Below are positions 42,075 to 50,270 of a stretch of 64,000 nucleotides of DNA, piece by piece. Source of the stretch: Rhodococcus sp040643435. GTDB taxonomy: Bacteria > Actinomycetota > Actinomycetes > Mycobacteriales > Mycobacteriaceae. The stretch is taken from positions 326,512 through 390,511 of the forward strand of contig NZ_JBEYUH010000002.1 of NCBI RefSeq assembly GCF_040643435.1. Reading direction: 5' to 3'. The position numbers and the translations under genes were made by a program. Below the pieces are notes generated by a model. It made no database searches, was not told the DNA's origin, and saw only the letters and a list, made by a program, of their open reading frames with translations. Position 1 is the first letter of the stretch. Each line of letters begins with the position of its first letter.

Positions 42075-42629
42075 ATGCAGACCGTCGAGCAGGATTACGA
42101 GAAATACGTCGGGCAGGTGGCCGAACCGCCCCGCGTGGCTCGCTACGTCGTCAACGACGCCATGATCCGAAACTGGGTCGAAGCCCACGACGACTTCAAC
42201 CCGATCTACGTCGACGCCGAGGCTGCCCGTGAGACCGGGCGCGATTCGATCGTCTGCCCGCCCGCCATGATCTCCACCTGGATCATGGCCGGCTACCGCC
42301 GCTGGCGGGAGGTCCAGCGCAAGCGCGCCGAGGGTGTCGTCGAGGACTTCGCGTACTCCCGGATGCTCGCCGACCTGGACCGCGAGGGTTTCACATCCGT
42401 CGTCGCGACCAACGTCGAGCAGGACTACCACCGCGAACTCGTTCCGGGCGACCACATCACCGCTCACTACACGATCGAGTCCGTATCCGAGGTCAAGCGA
42501 ACGGGTCTCGGCGACGGCCGCTTCTTCACGCTGTACAAGCGTTACGAGGATCAGAACGGCGAACTCGTCGCCGAGGAACGCTTCCGGATGCTCCGGTTCA
42601 ATCCGAACACCGACAAGGAGACGCGATGA
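42075..42629 (+). CDS. chsH2: MaoC-like hydratase half of ChsH2
   Basis: 184 aa from ATG 42075. FAS1-type MaoC/hot-dog domain: VNDAMIRNWVEAHDDFNPIYVDAEAARETGRDSIVCPPAMISTWIM near residues 27-72 and QDYHRELVPGDHITAHYTIESV near 117-138. Matches the N-terminal half of M. tuberculosis ChsH2, which with ChsH1 hydrates the C22 enoyl-CoA 3-oxo-4,17-pregnadiene-20-carboxyl-CoA. Here the protein stops before the DUF35 domain, which is a separate gene overlapping by 4 bases (ATGA). Confidence 0.85.
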   Translation: MQTVEQDYEKYVGQVAEPPRVARYVVNDAMIRNWVEAHDDFNPIYVDAEAARETGRDSIVCPPAMISTWIMAGYRRWREVQRKRAEGVVEDFAYSRMLADLDREGFTSVVATNVEQDYHRELVPGDHITAHYTIESVSEVKRTGLGDGRFFTLYKRYEDQNGELVAEERFRMLRFNPNTDKETR

Positions 42630-43033
42630 CCGCCGTCCCCCGGCTCACCATCACCCAGGACAACCAGTTCTGGTTCGACGCCGTCCGTGAGGGCCGACTC
42701 GAGATTCAGCAGTGCAGTGACTGCGGCACTCTCCGCCATCCGCCGGGTCCCGCGTGCCCCGCGTGCCGCTCGTTCGAGTGGAAGACCGTCGAATCCTCCC
42801 GTCGTGGAACGCTTCACAGCTGGACGATCATCCACCATCCCCAGGATCCGGCCTTCGAGTATCCGCTCGCTGTCGGGCTGATCGACCTCGACGAAGGAAT
42901 CCGCATCGTCGCCGACATCGCGGGCGTCGACCACGACACCCTCGAAATCGGCATGGAACTCGAGGTGGGATTCTCCGAGCACGCACACGGTGAGATCCTG
43001 CCCCAGCTGCGCAAGCCCGGAGGACAAGCATGA
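42626..43033 (+). CDS. DUF35 OB-fold/zinc-ribbon protein, C-terminal half of ChsH2
   Basis: 135 aa from ATG 42626. Zinc ribbon CSDCGTLRHPPGPACPACRS near residues 29-48 (two Cys-x2-Cys pairs), then an OB-fold with GTLHSWTIIHHP and IRIVADIAGV. In the mycobacterial enzyme this domain is fused to the MaoC domain and binds Ltp2 to form the active aldolase. The combined length (184+135) is close to fused ChsH2. Coupled to both neighbours by 4-base overlaps. Confidence 0.87.
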   Translation: MTAVPRLTITQDNQFWFDAVREGRLEIQQCSDCGTLRHPPGPACPACRSFEWKTVESSRRGTLHSWTIIHHPQDPAFEYPLAVGLIDLDEGIRIVADIAGVDHDTLEIGMELEVGFSEHAHGEILPQLRKPGGQA

Positions 43034-43440
43034 ACCTGACCGAATGCACTGTCGGACAGGAACTTCCCGAACTCGTACTGCCCATGGATCGCACGACCAT
43101 CGTGGCCACCGCGATCGCCTCGCAGGATTTCGAGGATGTTCACCACGATCCGGATGCCGCACTCGGACGCGGAACCCCGGACGTCTTCATGAGCATCAAC
43201 GCCACCAACGGTTTCGTCGACCGTTACGTCACCGACTGGACCGGACCGTCGGCGCGGGTCCGCCGCGCGTCGCTGCGCCTGGGTGTGCCCTGCTTCCCCG
43301 GTGACCCCATGCACATGAACGGCGAGGTCACCGCGGTCGACGGCACGAGGGTCACCCTGAAGGTGCAGGGCCGCAACAGCAGGGGCGTCCACGTCACCGC
43401 CGAGGTCGTCGTGGAGCCGTACGAGAGGACGACACGATGA
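43030..43440 (+). CDS. chsH1: MaoC-like hydratase ChsH1
   Basis: 136 aa, ATGA overlap at both ends. Single hot-dog domain carrying the hydratase active-site pattern: VATAIASQDFEDVHHDPDAALGRGTPDVFMSINATNGFVDRYVTDW (about residues 26-72), with Asp and His in the hydratase-2 motif position. ChsH1 is the catalytic partner of ChsH2 in hydrating the last three-carbon side-chain intermediate. Size agrees with Rv3541c. Confidence 0.87.
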   Translation: MNLTECTVGQELPELVLPMDRTTIVATAIASQDFEDVHHDPDAALGRGTPDVFMSINATNGFVDRYVTDWTGPSARVRRASLRLGVPCFPGDPMHMNGEVTAVDGTRVTLKVQGRNSRGVHVTAEVVVEPYERTTR

Positions 43441-44621
43441 CCGTCAAGGGTTTCTCCGGAGCCGCAGCTATCGCCGGCATCGGAGCTACCGAATTCTCCA
43501 AGAACTCCGGCCGCAGCGAGTGGCAACTCGCGTGCGAGTCGGTCCTCGCAGCCCTCGAGGATGCGCAGATCGGAGTCGAAGAGGTCGACGGCTTCGCGCT
43601 GTTCACCATGGAGACCAATCCCGAGATCGCCGTTGCCCGCGCCCTCGGCATCCCGGAACTGAAGTTCTTCAGCCGGATTCCGCACGGCGGTGGCGGCGCC
43701 TGCGCACCTGTGCAGCAGGCGGCACTCGCCGTCTCGAGCGGAGTAGCCGACGTCGTGGTGGTCTACCGTGCGTTCAACGAGCGCTCGGGTCACCGTTTCG
43801 GCTCGGGGCCGCCGCCGTTCGCCTACAACTCGAGCACCGACCAGGAATACCGGAACTGGATCAACCCGTACGGTCTGCTCACCCCCGCGCAGCAGGAAGC
43901 GTTCCTGGCCCGCACCTACATGCACAAGTACGGCGCCACGAGTGCGGACTTCGGTCGCGTCTCGGTGCTCTCCCGCAAGCACGCGGCCAACAACCCGAAG
44001 GCCTGGTTCTACGAGCGGCCGATCACCCTCGAAGACCACCAGAACTCCCGAATGCTCGCCGACCCGCTGCGCCTCCTCGACTGCTGCCAGGAGAGCGACG
44101 GCGGACAGGCACTGGTCATCGTGAGTGCCGAACGCGCACGGGATCTTCCGCACCCTCCGGCGATCATCACCGCCGCGGCACAGGGCGTCGGGCCCCAGCA
44201 GATCTCCATGAGCAGCTACTACCGCGACGACATCGACGTCATGCCGGAAGTGGAACTGGTCGCCCGGCAGATGTGGGCGCAGGCCGGATTCGGACCGGAG
44301 GGCATAGACGCCGCGATCCTGTACGACGCCTTCACCCCCATGGTGCTGCTCCAACTCGAGGAGTACGGCTTCTGCGGTCGAGGTGAGGCAAAGGATTTCG
44401 TCGCCGAAGGAAATCTCGAGATCGACGGCCGCCTGCCGGTCAACACCCACGGCGGACAGCTCGGCGAAGGCTACATCCACGGTGTCAACGGCATCGCCGA
44501 AGGTGTCCGGCTCATCCGCGGCACCTCCGTGAATCAGCCGACGAAGACGCTCGACAACGTCCTCGTCACGGGCGGATCGCCGGTTCCACACAGCGCGATC
44601 GTCCTCTCGGCCGACCGTTAG
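43437..44621 (+). CDS. ltp2: Ltp2, steroid side-chain retro-aldolase
   Basis: 394 aa; SCP2-thiolase fold without the thiolase nucleophile. Tyr296 in AAILYDAFTP and Tyr346 in LGEGYIHGVNG are 50 residues apart, like the catalytic Tyr294/Tyr344 known for the Thermomonospora enzyme. Ltp2 splits 17-hydroxy-3-oxo-4-pregnene-20-carboxyl-CoA into androstenedione and propionyl-CoA, together with the DUF35 domain protein. Fourth gene of the operon, overlapping chsH1 by 4 bases. Confidence 0.92.
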   Translation: MTVKGFSGAAAIAGIGATEFSKNSGRSEWQLACESVLAALEDAQIGVEEVDGFALFTMETNPEIAVARALGIPELKFFSRIPHGGGGACAPVQQAALAVSSGVADVVVVYRAFNERSGHRFGSGPPPFAYNSSTDQEYRNWINPYGLLTPAQQEAFLARTYMHKYGATSADFGRVSVLSRKHAANNPKAWFYERPITLEDHQNSRMLADPLRLLDCCQESDGGQALVIVSAERARDLPHPPAIITAAAQGVGPQQISMSSYYRDDIDVMPEVELVARQMWAQAGFGPEGIDAAILYDAFTPMVLLQLEEYGFCGRGEAKDFVAEGNLEIDGRLPVNTHGGQLGEGYIHGVNGIAEGVRLIRGTSVNQPTKTLDNVLVTGGSPVPHSAIVLSADR

Positions 44622-44662
44622 GCCCGTAACCCCAGGCCCCCGAACACTTCTCAGGAGACCAC

Positions 44663-45895
44663 ATGCACCCCGAGCTGTCCGACAAGTCACGGCGGCTGCG
44701 CACCGAACTGCGAGAGTACTTCGCCCGCATCATCGACGACGACGATCGACGTGCCCTCGTCGACCAGACCGAGGGCGGACCGGTCTTCGACCGGATCTAC
44801 AGGCAGATGGGCGCCGACGGCTGGCTCGGCCTCGGATGGCCCGAGGAGTACGGCGGACGCGGGGAGGATCCCGAAGCCCTGTACGTCTTCTACGACGAGG
44901 CGATCCGGGCCGGTGCACCGATCTCGCTGGTCACCCTCAACACCGTCGCCCCGGCATTGATGAAGTACGGCACCCAGGAGCAGAAGGACTTCTTCCTCCC
45001 CAAGATCCTGACCGGTGACCTGAAGTTCGCGATCGGCTACACCGAGCCGGGCGCCGGCACCGACCTCGCTGCGCTCCAGACCCGGGCGCGCGTCGACGGT
45101 GACGAACTCGTCATCGACGGCAACAAGCTGTTCACTAGCTCTGCGATCTTCGCCGACTGGATCTGGCTCGCAGTCCGCACCGACCCTGACGCACCTCGGC
45201 ACAAGGGCATCTCGGTGGTGCTCGTGCCCACCTCGTCGCCCGGCTTCTCCGCCACCGAGATCCAGACCGTCGGTGGCATCAGCACCGCGGTGACCTACTA
45301 CGAGAACATCCGGGTCCCGCTGAGCAACGTCGTCGGGGAACTCAACGGCGGCTGGACCCTCATCACGAGCCAGCTCAACCACGAACGTGTCGCACTGGCA
45401 GCACGAGGCGGCATCGCCAACGAGATGTACGACGAGGTCCTCGCATGGGCCAAGCAGGAACCTTTCGGTCCCGGCGTGCTGTTCGACGTGCCGTGGGTCC
45501 GCACGACCCTCGCCGAGGTCTACGCACTGCTGTCGGCGACCGACCTCGTCAACCTGCGTCTGGTGTCGGACATCGCTGCCAACACTCTCGACGGTGGTGA
45601 TTCCGCCGCCGCGAAGGTCTTCGGCACCGAAGGTGTCGTCGCGGCGTACGGCATGTTGCAGGAAGTTCTCGGCGCTCGCGGACTGTTGCGCCCCGGCAGC
45701 TACGGTGCGGCGATCGAGGGCCGCGTCGAAGCTCTCGGCCGACGCGCGCAGAACAACACCTTCGGCGGCGGCAGCAACGAGGTGATGCGCGAGATCGTGG
45801 CTGCGAAGACCCTCGGAATGACCCTGGGCGCCCGCAGGCGTCCCGATGCGACGGCACAGACGGCAGTGAAGGCACCTGCCGAGACGAGGAGCTGA
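44663..45895 (+). CDS. chsE2: Acyl-CoA dehydrogenase subunit ChsE2 (FadE29-like)
   Basis: 410 aa from ATG 44663, with CAGGAG upstream. Full acyl-CoA dehydrogenase pattern: LGWPEEYGGRGEDP near residues 56-69, FAIGYTEPGAGTDLAALQT near 122-140 (FAD/substrate loop), LITSQLNHERVALAARGG near 233-250, and NNTFGGGSNEVMREIVAAKTLG near 364-385. It is the larger subunit of the ChsE1-ChsE2 heterotetramer that desaturates the C22 side-chain CoA ester. Slightly longer than the mycobacterial FadE29 at the C-terminus. Confidence 0.88.
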   Translation: MHPELSDKSRRLRTELREYFARIIDDDDRRALVDQTEGGPVFDRIYRQMGADGWLGLGWPEEYGGRGEDPEALYVFYDEAIRAGAPISLVTLNTVAPALMKYGTQEQKDFFLPKILTGDLKFAIGYTEPGAGTDLAALQTRARVDGDELVIDGNKLFTSSAIFADWIWLAVRTDPDAPRHKGISVVLVPTSSPGFSATEIQTVGGISTAVTYYENIRVPLSNVVGELNGGWTLITSQLNHERVALAARGGIANEMYDEVLAWAKQEPFGPGVLFDVPWVRTTLAEVYALLSATDLVNLRLVSDIAANTLDGGDSAAAKVFGTEGVVAAYGMLQEVLGARGLLRPGSYGAAIEGRVEALGRRAQNNTFGGGSNEVMREIVAAKTLGMTLGARRRPDATAQTAVKAPAETRS

Positions 45896-45896
45896 C

Positions 45897-47027
45897 ATGG
45901 AATTCGAGCTCGATGACGACCTGACCGCGGTCGAGGACCTTGCATCGCAGGTCTTCGGTTCCCTGGCCAAGGTCGAGCGTGTGGTCGAGGTGGAGCGCAA
46001 CGAAGGCGGCTTCGACGCCACCCTGTGGAAGGCACTCGCCGACTCGGGTCTTCTCGGCCTCGCCTTGCCCGAATCCTCCGGAGGTGCCGGCATGGGCATG
46101 CTCGGGCTCACGACGATCCTGCAACAGCAGGGCCGTCGCGTAGCCCCCGTTCCCGTGTGGGCCGCGGTGGCAGGTGCGGCTCTCCCGATCGCACAGTTCG
46201 GCACGGAGACCCAGGTGGCGCGTTACGTCCCGAACCTCATCGAGGGCTCCGTCGTACTGACCGGCGCGTTCGACGACACGCCCGGAGCAAGCCCGAGCGT
46301 GACCGCGATCCGCAAGGGCGACGACCTCGTCATCAGCGGTGAGATCCCGTCGGTCCCGTGGGCTCCCATCATCGCCGGGGTGGTCGTCCCTGTGCAGTGC
46401 GACGACGACTCGGTCGCCGTGGTGGTCGCACCGGTGGATGCGGCCGGTGTCGAGGCCGTCCCGGTGGCCGTGACCGGACGCGGCGCCGAGGCAGCCGTGC
46501 GGTTCTCGGACGTGCACATCGGAGCCGAGGATGTCCTGCCCGGTGACGGAGCGGAGATCGCGGCCTGGACCCGGCGCCGTATTCGCATCGCCCTTGCTGC
46601 GGTTCAGCTCGGGGTGTGTGAAGAGACCTTGCGTGCGACGGCGGTGTACACCTCCGAGCGCGTCCAGTTCGGCCGGCCACTGTCGACGAATCAGGCTGTT
46701 GCCCTGCGCGCGGCCGACGCCTACCTGGACACCGAAGCAATCCGTCTCACCATGCGCAAGGCCGCGTGGCTGCTCGATGTCGGACGGGAGGACGAAGCCG
46801 AGTCCGCGGCACTCGTCGCCAAGTGGTGGGCGTCCCGCGGCGGAGTGCGTGTCGGCCTGACCGGTCAGCACCTGCACGGCGGCATCGGTGCCGACATCGA
46901 TTACCCCATCCACCGCTATTTCCTGTGGGGACGGCAGTTGGCATTCACCTTCGGCGGTGCCGAGGCCACCGCAGCGGCGCTCGGGGACGTCCTCGACAGC
47001 GCACCCCCGATCGGGGCAGCCGGATAA
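45897..47027 (+). CDS. chsE1: Acyl-CoA dehydrogenase subunit ChsE1 (FadE28-like)
   Basis: 376 aa, 1 base after chsE2. Divergent acyl-CoA dehydrogenase lacking the usual YTEPxxGSD loop: instead a VVLTGAFDDTPGASPS stretch near residue 118. It keeps YTSERVQFGRPLSTNQAVALRAADAYLDTEAIRL near 250-283 and LHGGIGADIDYPIHRYFLWGR near 325-345. Same kind of reduced partner as ChsE5. Works with ChsE2. Last gene of the igr-type operon, before a strong shared terminator. Confidence 0.86.
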   Translation: MEFELDDDLTAVEDLASQVFGSLAKVERVVEVERNEGGFDATLWKALADSGLLGLALPESSGGAGMGMLGLTTILQQQGRRVAPVPVWAAVAGAALPIAQFGTETQVARYVPNLIEGSVVLTGAFDDTPGASPSVTAIRKGDDLVISGEIPSVPWAPIIAGVVVPVQCDDDSVAVVVAPVDAAGVEAVPVAVTGRGAEAAVRFSDVHIGAEDVLPGDGAEIAAWTRRRIRIALAAVQLGVCEETLRATAVYTSERVQFGRPLSTNQAVALRAADAYLDTEAIRLTMRKAAWLLDVGREDEAESAALVAKWWASRGGVRVGLTGQHLHGGIGADIDYPIHRYFLWGRQLAFTFGGAEATAAALGDVLDSAPPIGAAG

Positions 47028-47039
47028 CCCGGTAGCCGG

Positions 47040-47093
47040 AAACGACACGAGTCCCTTTCCCCACACGAAGGCGGAAAGGGACTCGTGTCGTTT
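47040..47093. terminator. Strong bidirectional terminator (21-bp perfect stem)
   Basis: Arms 47040-47060 and 47073-47093 pair perfectly over 21 bp with a 12-base loop; the outer arms are AAA/TTT-ended, giving T-runs in both directions. Placed between convergent chsE1 (stop 47027) and the TetR gene (stop 47109). Confidence 0.9.
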
Positions 47094-47108
47094 CGGATCC
47101 GTTCTCCG

Positions 47109-47711
47109 TTACGACAGGTGGGCGAGCAGCAGTTCGCAGCTACTCCGTACATCCTCCTCGGTCTCCTCGAGAGACGCCCCGCCGTTGAGATAGGTCACCA
47201 GCAGCCCGGACCACAGCATCGACAGCAACCGCAGGGCATCGCGATCCTGGTCGGTCGGGCGGTCGAGTCCCGCCCGCTCGAACAGGATCCGGAGGAATGT
47301 CCGTCTCACTTCGACGGAGTCCGGCACTACCGCCGCCGAAGCGGTGCTGTTGGACAGCAGCATCGCGGCTGCAAGGCGAGGTCGATCGACGAACCTCCTG
47401 GTCATTTCGATCAGCACCTCCGTGATCGCGTCCCGGGGGCTCATCCCCGGTGTGCGCTCGGGAAGCCGGTTCGCACCGAGTTCGAGGCGATGGAGGAGCA
47501 GCGCCACGAACAGATGCGTCTTCGACGGGAAGTATCGGTACAGGGTGCCGATCGCCACTCCGGCGCACTTCGCGACCTCGGTCATCTGCACGCGTGCGAG
47601 TTCGTGTTCGGATCCCAGGCGCGTTGCAGCCTCCAGGATCCGCACCTGCCGTCGCCGTTGCTCGGCCGAGGTGGGCTCGGCTCCGTCCCGTGCCTTGCCG
47701 ATTCTGGGCAC
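47109..47711 (-). CDS. TetR-family regulator, KstR-like
   Basis: 199 aa from GTG 47711, with AAAGGGG upstream; the same length as M. tuberculosis KstR as remembered. The DNA-binding part EAATRLGSEHELARVQMTEVAKCAGVAIGTLYRYFPSKTHLFVALL (about residues 26-71) strongly resembles KstR, and the C-terminal domain shows similar spacing (SNSTASAAVVPDSVEVRR, PTDQDRDALRLLSMLWSGLL). No KstR box is seen in its promoter, unlike autoregulated kstR. It may be KstR itself, or a paralogue with another operator. It abuts the igr-type operon convergently and an HsaB-like gene divergently. Confidence 0.72.
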   Translation of the reverse strand: MPRIGKARDGAEPTSAEQRRRQVRILEAATRLGSEHELARVQMTEVAKCAGVAIGTLYRYFPSKTHLFVALLLHRLELGANRLPERTPGMSPRDAITEVLIEMTRRFVDRPRLAAAMLLSNSTASAAVVPDSVEVRRTFLRILFERAGLDRPTDQDRDALRLLSMLWSGLLVTYLNGGASLEETEEDVRSSCELLLAHLS

Positions 47712-47955
47712 CGGTTCCCCTTTCCACGATGACAGCGCAACGATTCTGCACCGCATCCCGGGCAGATTGTCACATCGTGGATTTCCCGCAGTCCCGAACG
47801 GTGGGATCATCGGCTCGAAACACCCCGGAATGGCGGCGCGGCTGCAGGAAGTCCACTCAGCGAGAAGCCGTTCCGAGGGTGTTGCAGGTCACCCATACGC
47901 TCGATTCGAAGGACGTCGCCGCAGGCAGCGACCAGAGCGAATCGGAGTGAGCACC

Positions 47956-48477
47956 ATGCAGACCCGGATACCCACCCCCCATGAAGCCGCGTTCGACATC
48001 GACGTGCCCAGCCCGGACGAGATGCGGCGCGCCATGGGCCGGTTCGCGAGCGGCGTCACTGTAGTGACCGGCCTCGACGAGGACGGCCCCACCGGCTTCG
48101 CGTGCCAGTCGTTCGCGTCGGTCTCGCTCGAACCGCCCCTCGTGCTGTTCTGCGCAGATCACCGCGGGCGCGCATGGCCGCGACTGCGCCGCACCGGCTG
48201 GTTCACCGTGAACGTGCTCGGTGCTGCCCAGACCGACCTGTGCTCGCGCTTCGGGTCGAGTCGCGGTCTGAAGTTCGACGGCCTCGACTGGGAACTCTCC
48301 CGCTGGGGCACTCCGTCGCTGCCAGGTGTTCTCATGCGGGTGCACGCCTCGGTCGAGGACGTTCACGTAGCCGGTGACCACGATGTCGTCATCGGTCGCG
48401 TCGCCGAACTCGAGTGCCTGGGTGACGAGAGCCCGATGGTCTTCTACCGCGGAGCGTTCGGACTCGACGGCCGGTAA
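47956..48477 (+). CDS. Flavin reductase, HsaB-like
   Basis: 173 aa from ATG 47956; in-frame GTG 47947 is possible. Flavin-reductase-like split barrel: MGRFASGVTVVTGLDEDGPTGFACQSFASVSLEPPLVLFCAD near residues 26-67, FTVNVLGAAQTDLCSRFGSS near 82-101, and HDVVIGRVAELE...MVFYRGAFG at the end. Very similar in pattern to HsaB, the NADH:FMN reductase that feeds the 3-HSA hydroxylase HsaA, but lacks the ~30-residue C-terminal extension. HsaA-like genes lie 7-9 kb away in block H and may be its partners. Confidence 0.75.
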   Translation: MQTRIPTPHEAAFDIDVPSPDEMRRAMGRFASGVTVVTGLDEDGPTGFACQSFASVSLEPPLVLFCADHRGRAWPRLRRTGWFTVNVLGAAQTDLCSRFGSSRGLKFDGLDWELSRWGTPSLPGVLMRVHASVEDVHVAGDHDVVIGRVAELECLGDESPMVFYRGAFGLDGR

Positions 48478-48526
48478 CCACCCGGGATCGGGATAGCGGG
48501 AACGAAGTGTGGGTACCCGACCGAAC

Positions 48527-48949
48527 ATGTCGACCACCTCGAGGGGCCCGGACGACCCGAACCCCGACTTCTCGTCATCATCACCGCGCAGCAACCCTGT
48601 ACCGCCGTCCGGCACGACGCCGGATCCGGACGCTGCCGCCGACCTGCATCCTGATCTCGCCCGAGGCAAGGGCATCCGGCGCACCCGCACCGGGGCACTC
48701 TGGACTGCCCTGGTGATCGGAATTCTCGTTCTGCTGTTGCTGCTGGTGTTCATTCTGCAGAATCTCGACAGCGTCACTCTCGAACTGTTCGCGTGGGACT
48801 TCTCGCTGCCGCTGGGAGTGGCACTGCTGTTCGCCGCACTCGCCGGGGCGGTGATCGTCGGCTTGTCAGGGGGTCTCCGGATCCTGCAACTCCGCCACGC
48901 CGCCAACAGGCAACGCACACTCGGTGCCAAACCGCGAGGCACGCCCTGA
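48527..48949 (+). CDS. LapA-domain (DUF1049) small membrane protein
   Basis: 140 aa from ATG 48527; GTG 48509 in frame is possible. A polar, proline-rich N-terminus (about residues 1-55) is followed by two membrane segments, WTALVIGILVLLLLLVFILQN near 60-80 and LPLGVALLFAALAGAVIVGL near 95-114. The LQNLDSVTLELFAWDFSLPLGVALL pattern is the LapA/DUF1049 signature. Such proteins occur widely and are linked to envelope assembly; the role here is unknown and no link to steroid genes is evident. Confidence 0.75.
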   Translation: MSTTSRGPDDPNPDFSSSSPRSNPVPPSGTTPDPDAAADLHPDLARGKGIRRTRTGALWTALVIGILVLLLLLVFILQNLDSVTLELFAWDFSLPLGVALLFAALAGAVIVGLSGGLRILQLRHAANRQRTLGAKPRGTP

Positions 48950-48972
48950 CGACTGCGTCGTACCGCTGCGTT

Positions 48973-49551
48973 CTACGAATCGGAGGGTCGGCGTCCTTTC
49001 GGGCGGTAGGTGCGGCCGAAACTCCGCGGACTGTCCTCGTAGATGTCGACCAGTTCCCAGTCGATCCGTCGACCGCCCGGGACATCGAAGATGCGAACAC
49101 CGTCACCGAGGAAGACCGGCGCCACGAAAACCTGCAGTTCGTCGATGAGATCGTGTTCGAGCGCCTGCCGGGCGATGTCGGCGCTGATGATCTGCACATC
49201 CCGGTCACCTGCGATCTCGCGAGCGCGACGGATCGCCTCGACCACATCGCAGTTCATCGGGATGACGTCGGGGTCGTCGGCGAGTTCTTCCGGGCGGTGG
49301 GTCAGGATGAACTCGGTCCCCGACCAGGCACCCCCGTACGCCTCGGAAGTCGTCCCGTCCCGCTCCTCCTTCTGCGCCTCGGCCGCGTCGTAACCGGCCC
49401 GGCCGGAGATGATCACTGCGACGTCTCCCGCCATGCGCTCCGTGGTTCCCTCGGCCAGCGGTTCCGCGGCGGACATCCAACTCATGTCATGACCGGGTCC
49501 GGCGATGAAACCGTCGATCGAACAGGTGAATCCCCAAGCGACCTTGCCCAT
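48973..49551 (-). CDS. Dihydrofolate-reductase-like (RibD C-terminal domain) protein
   Basis: 192 aa. RibD-C/DHFR fold: GFTCSIDGFIAGPGHDMSW near residues 7-25, AVIISGRAGYD near 45-55, FILTHRPEELADDP near 81-94, and QIISADIARQALEHDLIDELQVFVAPVFLGDGVRIF near 120-155. These proteins use NADPH to reduce pteridine-like or other compounds; many are of unknown function. Stand-alone gene on the minus strand. Confidence 0.8.
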   Translation of the reverse strand: MGKVAWGFTCSIDGFIAGPGHDMSWMSAAEPLAEGTTERMAGDVAVIISGRAGYDAAEAQKEERDGTTSEAYGGAWSGTEFILTHRPEELADDPDVIPMNCDVVEAIRRAREIAGDRDVQIISADIARQALEHDLIDELQVFVAPVFLGDGVRIFDVPGGRRIDWELVDIYEDSPRSFGRTYRPKGRRPSDS

Positions 49552-49703
49552 CCTCTACTCCTGTCCGGGTTCCGATCCCGCGCTCGTCGGAGAACGGCCT
49601 CGTTGTGGTCGTCGGTAGAGACCGCTACGGCGGCGCGAACTCATCGGCCGGCTCGGCGAGGCGACGCACCCGTCCGAACGACGCTCCCGGCGGACCGCGC
49701 GCT

Positions 49704-50270
49704 CTATGCCTCCACTTCGGTCATCGCGAGCAGTTCTGCTCGTGCCAGCGCCAGCGCCTCGTCGGTGAGATATGGGCTCGATCGCGCGACCGCGAGTCCC
49801 TCCGCGGCGTGTTGAACGACCAGCGCACGTGCATACGGAATGCCGTCGGCGGCGAGGGCTGCCCGCAACTTCTCGGCATCACGTGCGAACAGTTCCTCGA
49901 GTCCTGGCAGGTTGCCGAGCGCGGCACTGAGCCCGGAGGGGTCGAGAACGTTCGCGAAGTACTCGCTGTCGCCTGTCAGTGCGCGGACGTAGCCGCGCAG
50001 CAGCTTTCCCGGCCTGTTCTCGGAGAGGTCGACGCACGAGTGGACCTCGGCCCACGTCCGCTCGATGCTGTGCTCGACCACCCCGTAGAGCAGCGACTCC
50101 CGAGTCGGAAAGTGGTGCCGCAGTCCGCTCTGTGTCACCCCTGCCGCCTTCGCGATCTCGGCGAGGCTGGCTTTGGAACCGTGTTCGGAGAACATTTTCT
50201 CCGCGGCGTCGAGGATCGCCCGGCGGGTGCGTTCCTTGTCCCTGGTGACCACCTGCTCAGTGCGCTCCAC
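49704..50270 (-). CDS. TetR-family regulator of the adjacent MFS pump
   Basis: 188 aa. HTH region RRAILDAAEKMFSEHGSKASLAEIAKAAGVTQSGLRHHFPTRESLLYGVV near residues 16-65. The C-terminal domain has the TetR_C_6-like length. Its start overlaps the 3' end of the MFS gene by 14 bases, so pump and regulator are one transcript. Expected to repress the pump operon and respond to a pump substrate. Confidence 0.82.
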   Translation of the reverse strand: MERTEQVVTRDKERTRRAILDAAEKMFSEHGSKASLAEIAKAAGVTQSGLRHHFPTRESLLYGVVEHSIERTWAEVHSCVDLSENRPGKLLRGYVRALTGDSEYFANVLDPSGLSAALGNLPGLEELFARDAEKLRAALAADGIPYARALVVQHAAEGLAVARSSPYLTDEALALARAELLAMTEVEA

